Source: Stichopus chloronotus (Eukaryota; Echinodermata; Holothuroidea; Aspidochirotida; Stichopodidae). Taken from it: a DNA stretch of 64,000 nt. Where the stretch lies: contig CM037843.1 of assembly GCA_021234535.1 (NCBI GenBank), positions 17,763,911-17,827,910 of the forward strand. The letters run 5' to 3'. Numbering within the stretch: position 1 is the stretch's first letter; each line of letters starts with the position of its first letter. The translations under genes and the position numbers were made by a program. Shown piece after piece: positions 1 through 10,650 of this stretch. The notes below the pieces were generated by a model, which ran no database searches, was not told the origin of the DNA, and was given only the letters and a program-made list of their open reading frames with translations.

Positions 1-385
1 CCGACTTCAAGTTCTAGTCAAGATCACATGCTACTAGTGAAGTGTGCAGTAGATTGTGCTCCTTAATGCCTGGTAGGAATAGTCAATTCCTGTCGGTCCT
101 TTACAATCAGGTGACCGTGTTTTATCCTTGAATACAAAATACTGGGAGATGAATACAACAAAACCGTGTTTTGTCGTCTGGTATCTCATGTCATGATAAC
201 CAAACTATGGCGGTACATTGTTGTCATGTTCTAATCATGTTACCTTTTCTCTGGATTCGTTTTCAATAAAAACGTGGTTATTGCAATCTCAAATTTTCTA
301 TCGTTGTTGTGTTTTTTTTTATCAAAATCTCGTTTTGTATATATATGAACAAGGTTAATCAACTTTGACCTGTGTACTGACGGTG

Positions 386-505
386 GGATAATGCACGGTG
401 GGGTTAATATGCTATTACGGAACTTGACGGAACTTGGTAAAACTTGGTCTGCGCCCTCCAGCATCGCTAGCATTAACCCCCCCCCCCCTCCATCGTGCAT
501 TATCC
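386..505. mobile_element. Short foldback (MITE-like) element with terminal inverted repeats
   Basis: The left arm GGATAATGCACGGTGG at 387 onward is repeated in inverted orientation at the right end, where the plus strand ends CCATCGTGCATTATCC near 505; arms also share the inner GGTTAAT/ATTAACC. One arm is expanded by a poly-C run at 478-488. The interior has two near-copies of ACGGAACTTG. No coding capacity. Non-autonomous element or hairpin; class unknown. Confidence 0.55.
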
Positions 506-3500
506 TCTAGTCAATAACCCTTTGATCAACCTATTTAGATATGATACCTACATAGAGGTATTCATATATAGAAGGGTATGAATTGATTCTATTTCTTACA
601 ATTTTATTTAATACATCACGCCAATACTATCCTAAGTAACCAACTCTATTCTTGCCAAGTGGCCCTTTCAACTTTCTTCTTTATTTACCTTATCTGTGTT
701 TTGGTGTTACATCATCAGCTCTGCTGAACCCTTCACAATTAGGCTTATGCTGTTAAAATTTTGAAAGGATTACTTCGCATACTAAGAACGCGGTTCAAAC
801 TCATAGTGACAATACGCCGTGACAATTTTAATTAAGAACTTAAAAGGAAATTACACTCATTTTTCTTTTTTCGCATTTATTGCTCAACCTTCGTTTTGAC
901 ACAGAGAGAGAGAGAAGCTGTACGAATAGCTTTATGAATAACCTTATCGATTTTTGTTTTATTTCAATGTATCGATTAATGAGGAAATCGCCGTTAAGTT
1001 TGCAGGAAAGGTCATATCGGCCTTTTGTATGCATATCTACAGATCAGTGTCAATGAACTATTTTCATGAGCGGACTTCAACTCTGTAATACAGTACTCAT
1101 TAGCTAGCCGCACATTTGTCAACGGAACTGTAATACGGTAGTTGATGTCTTCCCAGACATTACTAAGCTGCACAACTTTTTTTTTACTTTGTTAACTTTA
1201 CAACAACAATCCTATATGTCAATAACGCTACTTCGTAGCAATGCTTTATGATTTTCGGTGCAAATATAATAGGATATCAACCCCCCCCCCCAAAAAAAAA
1301 TGATTGATTCCAGAGAATGACAGGGAAAAAGGTATTTGATGAGAAATACAGCCAGAAAAATAAATTGACATATGCATGCAGTGTATAGGCTGCAAGTATG
1401 TTACTATACTCGCAAACTACTTAAATCATTTCAGATTTGCAGTCATACATGGTTACCCGGTTGTGCATCTAACGATTACGTAAAAAAAAAACGATATATA
1501 TCAAACATTACGCAAGCAAACACGCCACTTGGAAATAGCTAAAAACAAGAGAAAACAGAAAATTATAGACATATGCACACTGGCACTGACACAGACATAC
1601 TATGTTTCGATGATGTGATGTTATGGGGCCTCAAATGCCTAAAAGATGGATTACGTTCTACATTTCACACCAAGTTGGCTTTATTCTTCCTTTTGTTCTA
1701 GATCCATTTCCATGTGTATTATGTCAGCAAACCAGTCTTTTCACCATCGTGAACTACCTTGGACAGTCTAATGGTCGGCCTTTAACTTTAGCTACTGTAA
1801 CTATCACGTGACCACACGGATGGTGGGGGAGGGGTGGTGGTAACGGATATGAAGTAACTGCCCAGGGGGACTGCTGAATTTGTTGACACAGATGTCACGA
1901 AACGTGTAATAGACTCTTTTCGAATTTTGTCAAGCAACATTAAAGAAAGAGAAACACCACCATAAGAGGGAACCGAACCTTGAAATATAAAGCAGAAGCG
2001 TTTGACAAACATCTTCCCAAAAGTCTCATTCAAAAATATTTTTTCCCAAGATATATAGTCATTCAGAGGAGGGGGTTGCCATTTTTGTCTCATTTGAATT
2101 TAACCAATTTGAGTAAGCCGAATTAACGACGTCATATAACTCGACCTGAAGAGCAGGAATTTAATGTATTTCTCGATTAACTTTACCTACACAGTTTCCA
2201 TAAATGTACATACACTTGCGCACACTTTGTGTTCACTGTACTTACTGAGGTGCATCATGCGATGTTCAAGCTATCAGTACTGTGATCTGCATGACCGTTC
2301 ATTTTTTAACAATAACTTAAAGAAAACCAAAAGCTTTTCTATACTAGGGGCCAGATTATGACATCACAATCTCACAATATCAACTTTTTGATTGAATTTT
2401 TACAAACTCTGAAATCGCCATATCTTTGACAAAGAAAAAAAAAACGTGTGTAGATAAAACTTGGTAATGGGGTTCTCCGCATGTTATTCTCTCATTGAAC
2501 AGTAATATTCTATTGTCAACGGATCTAACTTTTATGTTTCTGTAACATTCTGTTGTAGATTTATATGTAATTCATCTAATCATCATGTAAAGGCAGTCAG
2601 TAGTCACATCCAGATGAGATATAAGTTTTACATCACTCTTGAACAACACTGAAATTAACAATGGTGGTCCAGCAGAGGTTTTTCGGGGGAGGGGGGAAGA
2701 ACGAGGGTAAAAATATGCCTGCGAAGAATGGGAAGACGATTTCCGGCGACCTTGTGGTTTTTTTTATCCAACAATTGGTGGTATACGCCAACCGATTGTG
2801 AAACTCAGTTAGGTAGTGTTCCCCATACATCCCCCTTCCCGCTGTCACGTATAAGTGATGATAGATGCTACTTGAACCTCGCCCCCACCAAAAAGATGCC
2901 CTTCATAGCTTCACTGATAATTATTTCACTCTTACGAAAGACTGATCGCTTGATACACTTTCGAAGAGGAATACAGTCTGCACTTTACCAAAATTAGGGA
3001 TTATCACGTGTTATAAAATTGAAAAAAAGAAGGTTAAATATCACACATTGCAATTCGTTACCAACGGTTTATCTGAATAAGCGATCTCCGACACGAATTC
3101 ATTTACTGAACCTACTTTTTTTTTTACAGACGGGTGGCCTAATACCTTCATTTACAAACCCATCGAATCTGAGTAAGCTTCAAAACAAACAAAATCCAAT
3201 AATACCTTCAAAAAGGGGAATACGTGTCGTCTTGATATCAAATGCCGAAAAGAGACTGACTCGGGAAATGTTTTCGCCATCTTGAGCAATCCCTTCCGTG
3301 TGTCGTGCACAATAAGCTTACATCTCCTTATCATTAGAGATAAGATTGCACCAATGAATTGACAAGTATTACCAAAATGAAGAAGACACAAAGAAAAAAA
3401 AAAAACGATGTTAAGATATACGGTGTATACTAAGCATCTTAAGGACAGTCTTTTTAGACGAATCAAATTCACGTGTTTTTTTTTTTCTTTTTAATCAATA

Positions 3501-4930
3501 ACACGACTTTGCCTTATGCTTAAGAATAAAGCAAAGGCCGACGCATTGCGAAGCTTAATAATAATGCAAAGTACATCCTTATTTTGGGTGTGTGTGTGTG
3601 CTGCGGGGGTGGGGGAGAGGGGGGTTAAATTAGGGACAAATCTAACTGCATTTCTATTTTTAAGATGAGATAATAAAACAAGACTTTGTAAACAAGGGTC
3701 GCGTCTTATCAACTTGTTTGTTACCTTGTCCTTTGACACATTTAAAAGATCTAGAAAGAGAGCAATATACAAATAAATGAGACATATTGACAATGTAATC
3801 GGTAACCACGTTTCTATTTTAATCTAATTCGTGTACGCATACTTCAATGACATCTATACAGGAACGTGAATGATAAATAGAAATGAAACTGTGCAGACTA
3901 TTATTAAAACCTGTTTTCCGATCATACGTAGGAGGCTATCTAAAATGAGCTAGGTTCAGTTATCAAAGTAAAACTATACGGAAACAAAAAATGAACGAAT
4001 GAACTGGAACAAAAATAAAAGGAACGACTACTTTGACAGAGACTATTGCCCGTCGACACACAAAACTTCGAAAAATGATAACAGATTTTAAAAGAACTTT
4101 AAAATTCTTATATACTCTTGTAGCAATTACACTAATTATTTTGCCGTAGCTTATAATTATGACAGAAGCTATTGTGAATCTAAAGCAGTACAAACCGAAC
4201 ACAATATATAATGGACTACACTGGTGAGCGCAATGCAGCTATATACATAGTCAATTATAGTCGTTTGTAGTATTTTGCGTTGTACTTATTGGTATACCGT
4301 CAAGATCCACTGTTGTCGTATATATATATATATATATATATATATACTATATCGTCATTCCAATTGTTGAACTGGAAACTAGCAATTGTAATGTAGAGTT
4401 CCTCTTTGTGGGGAATACAAAGAGAGAGAAGGGGAGGAGTAGAGAGTGCATGTAGTCCTTTGTTTCCATTGAGATTAATAAAAATGATGATTTCTTATCC
4501 CATCTTAATTAGATGGATATTATTGAATTCTGTGACCTAAAGAGGAGTTGAATACGTTGCCATTTTGTCACTCTGGTAAGTAAGATACTGTGCGATGTGC
4601 CATTGTCCACCACCTCAACCACCCCCGGTACCCCTCCACCACCCTATCAGGAGGATATCACTCATTTACTCCTGGTCCACCTCTTGCAACACTTCTCATT
4701 TTACAAAATTCATTTGCAGTGATTCGTCAAACTTCCGGCTTAATCACATACTTGTTGTCAAAATGACATCTCCCACCGTGTTCATACAATCAAGTTATAT
4801 TGCTTCTTCATGTACATCATCACAATACGTTGATGAACCAATATTTACTTTTATTTTCCAAATTGTAGTCAACTACACTGATCATTCCATCAAACAAAGT
4901 ACACTCTCAGAGGGTTACTTGTGTATACCT
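506..4930. other. Gene-poor stretch
   Basis: Nothing coding that I can support. It holds a short GA run near 901-913, a C/A homopolymer junction at 1281-1300, a TG run at 3587-3600 and a (TA)n run at 4319-4346. The reading frames present are short, have no recognisable motif and lack convincing splice sites. Confidence 0.5.
4319..4346. repeat. (TA)n microsatellite
   Basis: Fourteen uninterrupted TA dinucleotides. Confidence 0.9.
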
Positions 4931-5062
4931 CGTTACAAACTGTTGGGTAGGAAAACACTCAAATTGAATAACAAATAACCATCGTTGGGTAAAATTTACC
5001 CATCCCCCTCTCCCGGTTAATTGTTACCAACTTGTTATATTTTTACCCAACAGTTCGTAACG
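4931..5062. mobile_element. Short inverted-repeat element (about 130 bp)
   Basis: The left end CGTTACAAACTGTTGGGTA is matched by the right end TACCCAACAGTTCGTAACG in inverted orientation (one mismatch). Between them lies a second small palindrome around TTGGGTAAAATTTACCCA at 4985-5003. Size and structure fit a MITE; no transposase is encoded. Confidence 0.6.
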
Positions 5063-7440
5063 ACGCATATTTAACAAACGTTTTTTTTGTTTTTTTTTGT
5101 CTTCTTCCAGTCTTAGGTGACCCATCCTCTACAAGAGAACAGTAGAACAGTACAAGGTAACTGTGGACAGTTCCACTTCCATATCATACCGTCACTCACC
5201 CCCCCCCTTTCCCTCCCCCAATCCACTGTTGCCTTTTGTAATCTGCCTACTGACGACGACTAAAGTCCTTTGATTCTCTTATCCTTCTCATTTACCGGTG
5301 ACAACTTCTCTCCTCTAATCATCCCGTGATGAAGTCACCTTGTGACGATACGTTCACAAAATAATTGACACCAGCTTTGTGCCACTAACAGACAATTGCT
5401 TTTATCAAAACCCGACACATGTCGATATCAATGTACTAAAGATGATCGTTATCAGAGTGCAGTCATGCAATCAGGCCTGATGGTGACGTCACGATCAGCA
5501 GACAACACTATGTTACAGGTTGTGGTTGTAATATTGCCCATTTCCAAACGTTGACAATGAAGTGTACAAATAATACGATTATGATTTTTAATTTCTCTGG
5601 CCACGGTAAAGTGATCATTTTAACCTTCTCTAGGTGAGAGCCACACAGAGAATGGTGTATATGACTGAGACTTCAACTCATGCCTGATGTTACGGGGCTC
5701 ATCAGTCATAAGAGAAAGAGAGAGAGAGAGAGAGGGGGGGGGGCAGTGGCTGAGAGGAAACGAAGGAGAAGGACACTTGATCGTCCATCTAGTCCCCTTC
5801 CTCCTCTCCCATACCATCCCTGGTTCATTACCTCAGATTCATTGAATAATTAGCCGTCAAAGTGCAAAATTCCCTTCGCCGTGAAGGGACACATTTGATG
5901 TAATTCTCTTAAATTCGACGATAGAAATGTAGGACCTTAATGCAAAGGCTCTGATATTTGCAATCATCTCAATTGAGCTTCCTACTTGTGTCGTAGATTC
6001 GTTCATATATTTCAAGGACTTCGTGAACAGATGAACAATAGATATTGCACCAAACAGTATTTTATTCGCTTTTATTAGGTTAATATTTAGGGTTTTATGA
6101 ATTATATATATCAGGGCCAACTATACTTCGGCAAGGCGTATCAGTTACATTAAATACTTTGCCATATAGGATTTTGTGCATTCTCATCAAATGACAACAA
6201 AATTGACATCCATTTTTGGTCAAAGGTTTTGCGTCGATCCGAGGATGCAACATGTCAATGCGTGGTCTTGCAGGTTCTGTAAATGAAGAAATTTCAATGT
6301 CACCTTATGGACAGAAATAATAGAACGTTCTTGGTATATCCATTTGTAGCCATAAAGGATAGAATAGTGATTGTCATATTTTTAAAAAATAAAACAAACA
6401 AATTGAAAGCCAAAATATCGTTTGAATACGTTGTATGCTCCAAAAAGCCACTGCGCATGATGGAAATAAAACGATTAGAAAAGTGAGTCACGTGGTGCAA
6501 TATGGATAGAATTATACAGATTGATCAACTTCTTGGAATGACGAAAATATTTCTTTCCAATCACAACAGACCGTGCGACCCTGCATTCTCCATCGTAAAT
6601 AGTCCACAAATGTGAACAGTGAAATGTTGCACTTGTAGCAACAATGAAGATGCATTCTAGAAAACGAAACGTCTGTTAATGTTGCAATTGTGGCAGCGGT
6701 TAGGATGCAATCAAGTTAAGTGAACGTTGTGATGTTGCAATTGTGGTAAGGATTAAGACATTCTTGTGTCTAACAACAGAGGTGAAGGTAGGCTAGTTGA
6801 ATAATGGGAGGATTGTTGTGTTAAAACTTGTTGTGATTGTTGTGTAAAAAGAATGTTACAACTGGCAGGAAATGTAAACAGATGTACGTAATTCACCGAC
6901 CTGCCAAATTCATTGTGAAAAGTCGGTCAGGACTATGAGCATCTGTCATCAATGCGGTATGATATTAAACTAAGAACACTTCGTTCATGAATATGCATGA
7001 TCTTTTGAAACCTGTCTTTGCGCATCCACCAACCGCCGTTAACTACACTGGGACCGTGATCCGGTCCCGCCATTATAAAGTATGCTATAATAACAGAACG
7101 AACAAAGAAATACTGTTTGAATACACCCTGATAAAATAGGGAACTGCGTGGTAGTTTGCATCAAGAGATACCGTAATTCTATTCATTGACTTAAATCAAG
7201 AAGTTATGATCAGAATTGAGAAGGTGACGTCATCACTATGAACACAGCTTCAGAATCAATAAGTATCAATCTTACAGATTTTTTTTTATAGAGTGCGCGC
7301 TCAAAAAGAAGGAAAAATGATATGATGTTTGTAAACATTTATTTTCCTGCAAACGGTCATACGTTTTCCACGTTATATTACGTAGTGTTACCATAGTACG
7401 GAGTAGGGAGGACACCCTGTAAAATCGCCTCCGTCTCATT
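5063..7440. other. Gene-poor stretch downstream of GPB5
   Basis: No supportable gene. A (GA)n/poly-G patch lies at 5709-5745 and a weak repeat of about 55-60 bp at 6615-6770. Two TGACGTCA sites (about 5484 and 7226) stand alone. Confidence 0.45.
6615..6770. repeat. Degenerate short tandem repeat, about three units
   Basis: Related words AATGTTGCACTTGTAGCA, AATGTTGCAATTGTGGCAG and GATGTTGCAATTGTGGTAAG recur at spacings of about 50-60 bases. Confidence 0.4.
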
Positions 7441-7450
7441 TCTCCGAATT

Positions 7451-7456
7451 TTTATT
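7451..7456 (-). promoter_or_regulatory. Candidate polyadenylation signal of GPB5
   Basis: TTTATT on the plus strand reads AATAAA on the minus strand about 410 bases after the GPB5 stop codon. Another AATAAA lies around 7337. Which one is used cannot be told from sequence. Confidence 0.3.
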
Positions 7457-7862
7457 TTTATGCAGAACAATGACTTCTTGGCTGGGCTTATACTGCCATT
7501 TTTGCAACGTTTCCGCTCCCCTTACGCTGGTGGCGCTTCGCTTATAAACTTCCTGTAATTACAGTGTACCAGATGAAGGACACTCCTTGAACCTCGAAAT
7601 ACACCCACGCCGCCACTAATGTAGAATGTTTTCGTATTTTTGACATTGTGAGTTCTGTGTCATGCTGTTGTTTGTTTGAAAACTTTATGTGTCAGAAATA
7701 ATCTTATTCGAAGTATGAAATGAGCATCGTGTCGGAAATGTATCTTTAACACAGACCGTCTGCAGTATTGGAAATAACGGTGAAGTCAATGTATCAATCC
7801 TTTTACTGTGACGCCTTGGAAAGAAAATAAAAAAAAAGAAAAAAGAAGTACATGACCTATCA

Positions 7863-8069
7863 TCACACTAAGTAAAAATCCGGCCTGTAGTCGTAAGCCA
7901 TATGGGAGTCTTTAATGGAACTGCATTTACATCCATCGGCGTTGCGATACGTAAAGGACGGATCAACTCCTTCATCGCAGTCAGGTAACTCGATGGTTAC
8001 TAGCGTGTAGTCTTCATGGACGCAACACGGATGGACCGAATACACGTAAGGTGGCAGTAGCTCGGGTAT
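7863..8069 (-). CDS. GPB5: GPB5 coding exon 2 (second half of cystine knot, stop)
   Basis: The acceptor is a T-rich tract ending TTTCTTAG at 8070-8071. The exon opens IPELLPPYVYSVHPCC, carries LPDCDEGVDPSFTY and CKC, and ends RPDFYLV with TGA at 7863-7865. After CKC the family normally has two more cysteines; here the tail of 21 residues contains none. Confidence 0.88.
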   Translation of the reverse strand: MPELLPPYVYSVHPCCVHEDYTLVTIELPDCDEGVDPSFTYRNADGCKCSSIKDSHMAYDYRPDFYLV

Positions 8070-10650
8070 CTAAGAAATGAAATTAAAAAAAAAAAACAGA
8101 AATGATAATAAAAGGGGAAAAAAAAACAGAAACAGAAAGCCGAAAGGCTGTGTTGATCCCTTGCCATATTGATGTATTGTAACAAACATGAATCACCAAC
8201 GTGACAAGCATGAGATCAGTTACAGTTATTTTTCTTTAAGACATGATGTTAACCCGCTTTTGATCATTGAAATATTTTGACCTCAAAATGACCTTTACTT
8301 GTCTTAAACAATAGGTGCAAAAATGAATAAAAACCATCTATTTAGTATGGGCAGTGAACATACTAAGTATGAGATCCTTCGCAGTTACCTTTCTTGAGAT
8401 TACGAGATTACAAGATCTTGATTTCTTGTGACCTTAAATGATCTTTGACTTGAACACAAAAAAAAAAGCAGTGTAGAACGGCAAGGAATAAAAATGTAAA
8501 AAATTATTAAATGGGTCAAATTGTGATTAAGTCTTCAGTCAAATGCGATTTTGGTTCCGTAACCTGGTCTTGGGAAATTCCCTTTGTATGCTATTCACGA
8601 TGACATTTTACGTTTACTTGCTACAGTTTAAAACATGAGTGAATGTTGTTTGAAGAAAGCCGTACCATATGTTACTGTAGCGTCATTTAAGCGTCACTTA
8701 AACAGAAAAAAAAGCTTGGTAGAAAACTGAGCGTCTCATCCGTGTTTAATAATACATCATAAATTAACGAATCCCCTTAAACAACAAATCGCAGTTACTT
8801 TCCTGAAATTTGCAATTTATAAAATTGTTAGATGTTCCTTTTGTGTTTTACTAATAATTATTTTTCTGTTTTGAGCTTGAAAATTATCAAGAAAAATCCC
8901 AGGGAGTTTTCCTCATAAAGATAATTCATGTTAAAATGAATGTCGTTAGAATATATTCTATTTGAAACAACACATAATTAAATGAAAAATAAGACAAAAG
9001 GGGGGGGGGGGGGAGCGAAAAAAGCGAAAAAGCCGAAAGCAGTCAGTTTCCCAACGACGGATTAGAAGCTGTTCAGTAGGAGAAACTATTCTTTGAATCC
9101 TAAATAGTTGCTTAGAGGACTAGGTTGCTAATTTGCGATTATTACATCAGTGTATATGTTTTGAAGCCAAATTTTGTTGTTACAGGACTTTGGATTATTA
9201 AATCTCATCGAAATTCCATTTTGGTCATCTTAAGAAAGGGAAAAAGACGTTTTATTACAAAGACAAAAAAAAAAAAACTACAAAATACTAAATGAGTAAA
9301 GAACTATGAAAGGTAAAGTCCACCCGGATATTGACTCTTGAAACAGGGAGGTGTGTGCTATTTTATCCCATCTGATGAACAAACTTATACTTGGCGTTAA
9401 AGTAATTCGTATATCGTAAATTGACGCATTCTATAATTTATCAAACATCAAAAGCCAAAGCTAGGACATTTGCAGCAATTACGGTCCAAGCAGGTCGATA
9501 TGAATATTACTAAAAAAGGTGTGATAATAAAAAAAAAATGAAAATTAGGGCAGCAAATAAGAAACATCCGGAGGTGGATTGAAAGGGGATGATTTGCTAT
9601 TTTTGAGACATCACAAGGAAGAGAATTTAATAGCTAAATGACTGTGGTGGTGTGGGTGGGGGGGGGGGGGGAGGAGCTGTAAAAACACCCACAAGAAAAA
9701 GGAGGACTATCTGCTACGATAATGTACGGTTATCGACTATAAGATACAAATTGAAACGAGACTGATAGGAATAAATGATGATCTTACTATGAAGAAGTAA
9801 AGACTCATTAAGTACTGTTGTTAGGGAAGTTATAAACAGGTAACAGATAGCGAAAGTGTGTATGTGGGGAGGGGGAGGACTACTTTATGTCTGACAGTGC
9901 TTATGAATAAGAATAAGGTAACCTCGCACAGTGACGGATTCAATGCTGACACTATAGAATTTGATTTCAAATTTACATGTTATACCTTAGTCAGTGAAAC
10001 TGTATTGATCCCCCCTCCCCCGGTAAAGTATATTTGCTCATACTTGGTCAGTTTTCTGCTCGACTGCTTACTTTCGCAGGTGAGATGCCAAGTAATTCCA
10101 CAAAGTGGGAAGCTCAACCTTAGCCTTAACCCTATACCTCACTCAAGTGAGACCTCATCCTACTACACTGTATGTTCCGCCACAGATGTAAAAACCGCCA
10201 TTCGAAACCGTCTCATAACATTTTCCCCCCTTTGATATGAAGCACATACCGAAGTATCTCTCACATGCTGTTAACTCGAAATTTACATCGTGGGTCCATG
10301 CCACAGATTGCAAAATGTGTACTTTTAAGTTTTTTAATAATATTCAAAACGATAAACTTTAAGCAAAATATCCCCTACTCTTAGAGGAAGAGCATGGTAA
10401 GATGAGGAGGAGGAGATGATGAGAGGTAAATACTAACCTGATAACTATCACATCTTCCCCAACATCCTTTTACGTCTAGATCCAACGGCCTGCACCCTTC
10501 CTTGTATGCTCTGAATTTCATAGCAGTGTGTACGTAACATCCTGTGGCCGTGCTGGGGTCTACGCAGCCACAGACTGGTATCAATAATAAAATAGCCAAT
10601 AGAAAATCAGTAGCACGTCCAAGCAAGGTAGAATTGTCCCTTCCTTTCAT
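7863..10650 (-). CDS. GPB5: Glycoprotein hormone beta-5 (GPB5, thyrostimulin beta-like) gene, two coding exons
   Basis: Secreted cystine-knot hormone subunit; in animals GPB5 pairs with GPA2 to act on leucine-rich-repeat GPCRs (family knowledge). Coding exons 10438-10650 and 7863-8069 join in phase 0 across an intron of about 2.37 kb to give 139 residues, near the 130 of human GPB5. Residues 1-29 form a signal peptide with a hydrophobic core (LLAILLLIPV). Exon 1 has GC-YVHTAMKF, EGCRPL and the hallmark GCWGRCDSY; exon 2 has the PPYV, LPDC, EGVDP-FTY and CKC blocks in the order expected of GPB5. By homology to hCG-beta the eight cysteines of the knot and the 23-72 bridge are present, but the last pair (93-100) is absent and an extra Cys makes a CC doublet. 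No N-glycosylation sequon lies in the mature part. The intron position after GRCDSYQ matches the usual central-domain split. GPA2 was not found nearby. Confident in family; beta-5 rather than another beta is supported by the block order. Confidence 0.88.
8200..8820 (-). repeat. Dispersed repeat copies inside the GPB5 intron
   Basis: Segments such as GAGATCCTTCGCAGTTACC followed by TTTCTTGAGAT (8369-8400), and related pieces near 8207-8240 and 8790-8815, are the reverse complement of the core of the tandem array at 49501-50215 (ATCTCAAGAAAGGTAACTG). CAAAATGACC also recurs. The copies are divergent, with a spacing of roughly 160 bases between the first two. Confidence 0.55.
10438..10650 (-). 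CDS. GPB5: GPB5 coding exon 1 (signal peptide, first half of cystine knot)
   Basis: The start ATG at 10648-10650 is preceded, nine bases upstream, by a strong acceptor (pyrimidine tract then TTTCCCCTAG, exon beginning at 10659), so at least one untranslated 5' exon lies further up the minus strand; I could not locate it. The exon ends in CAG followed by the donor GTTAGT (intron from 10437). It encodes 71 residues ending GRCDSYQ. Confidence 0.88.

Noticed and set aside
7863..10650. Alternative reading of the hormone as GPA2 because of the CC doublet
   Set aside because: The GCWGRC, EGVDP-FTY and CKC order is that of a beta subunit, and the GPA2-type end with C-x-C-x2-C is absent.
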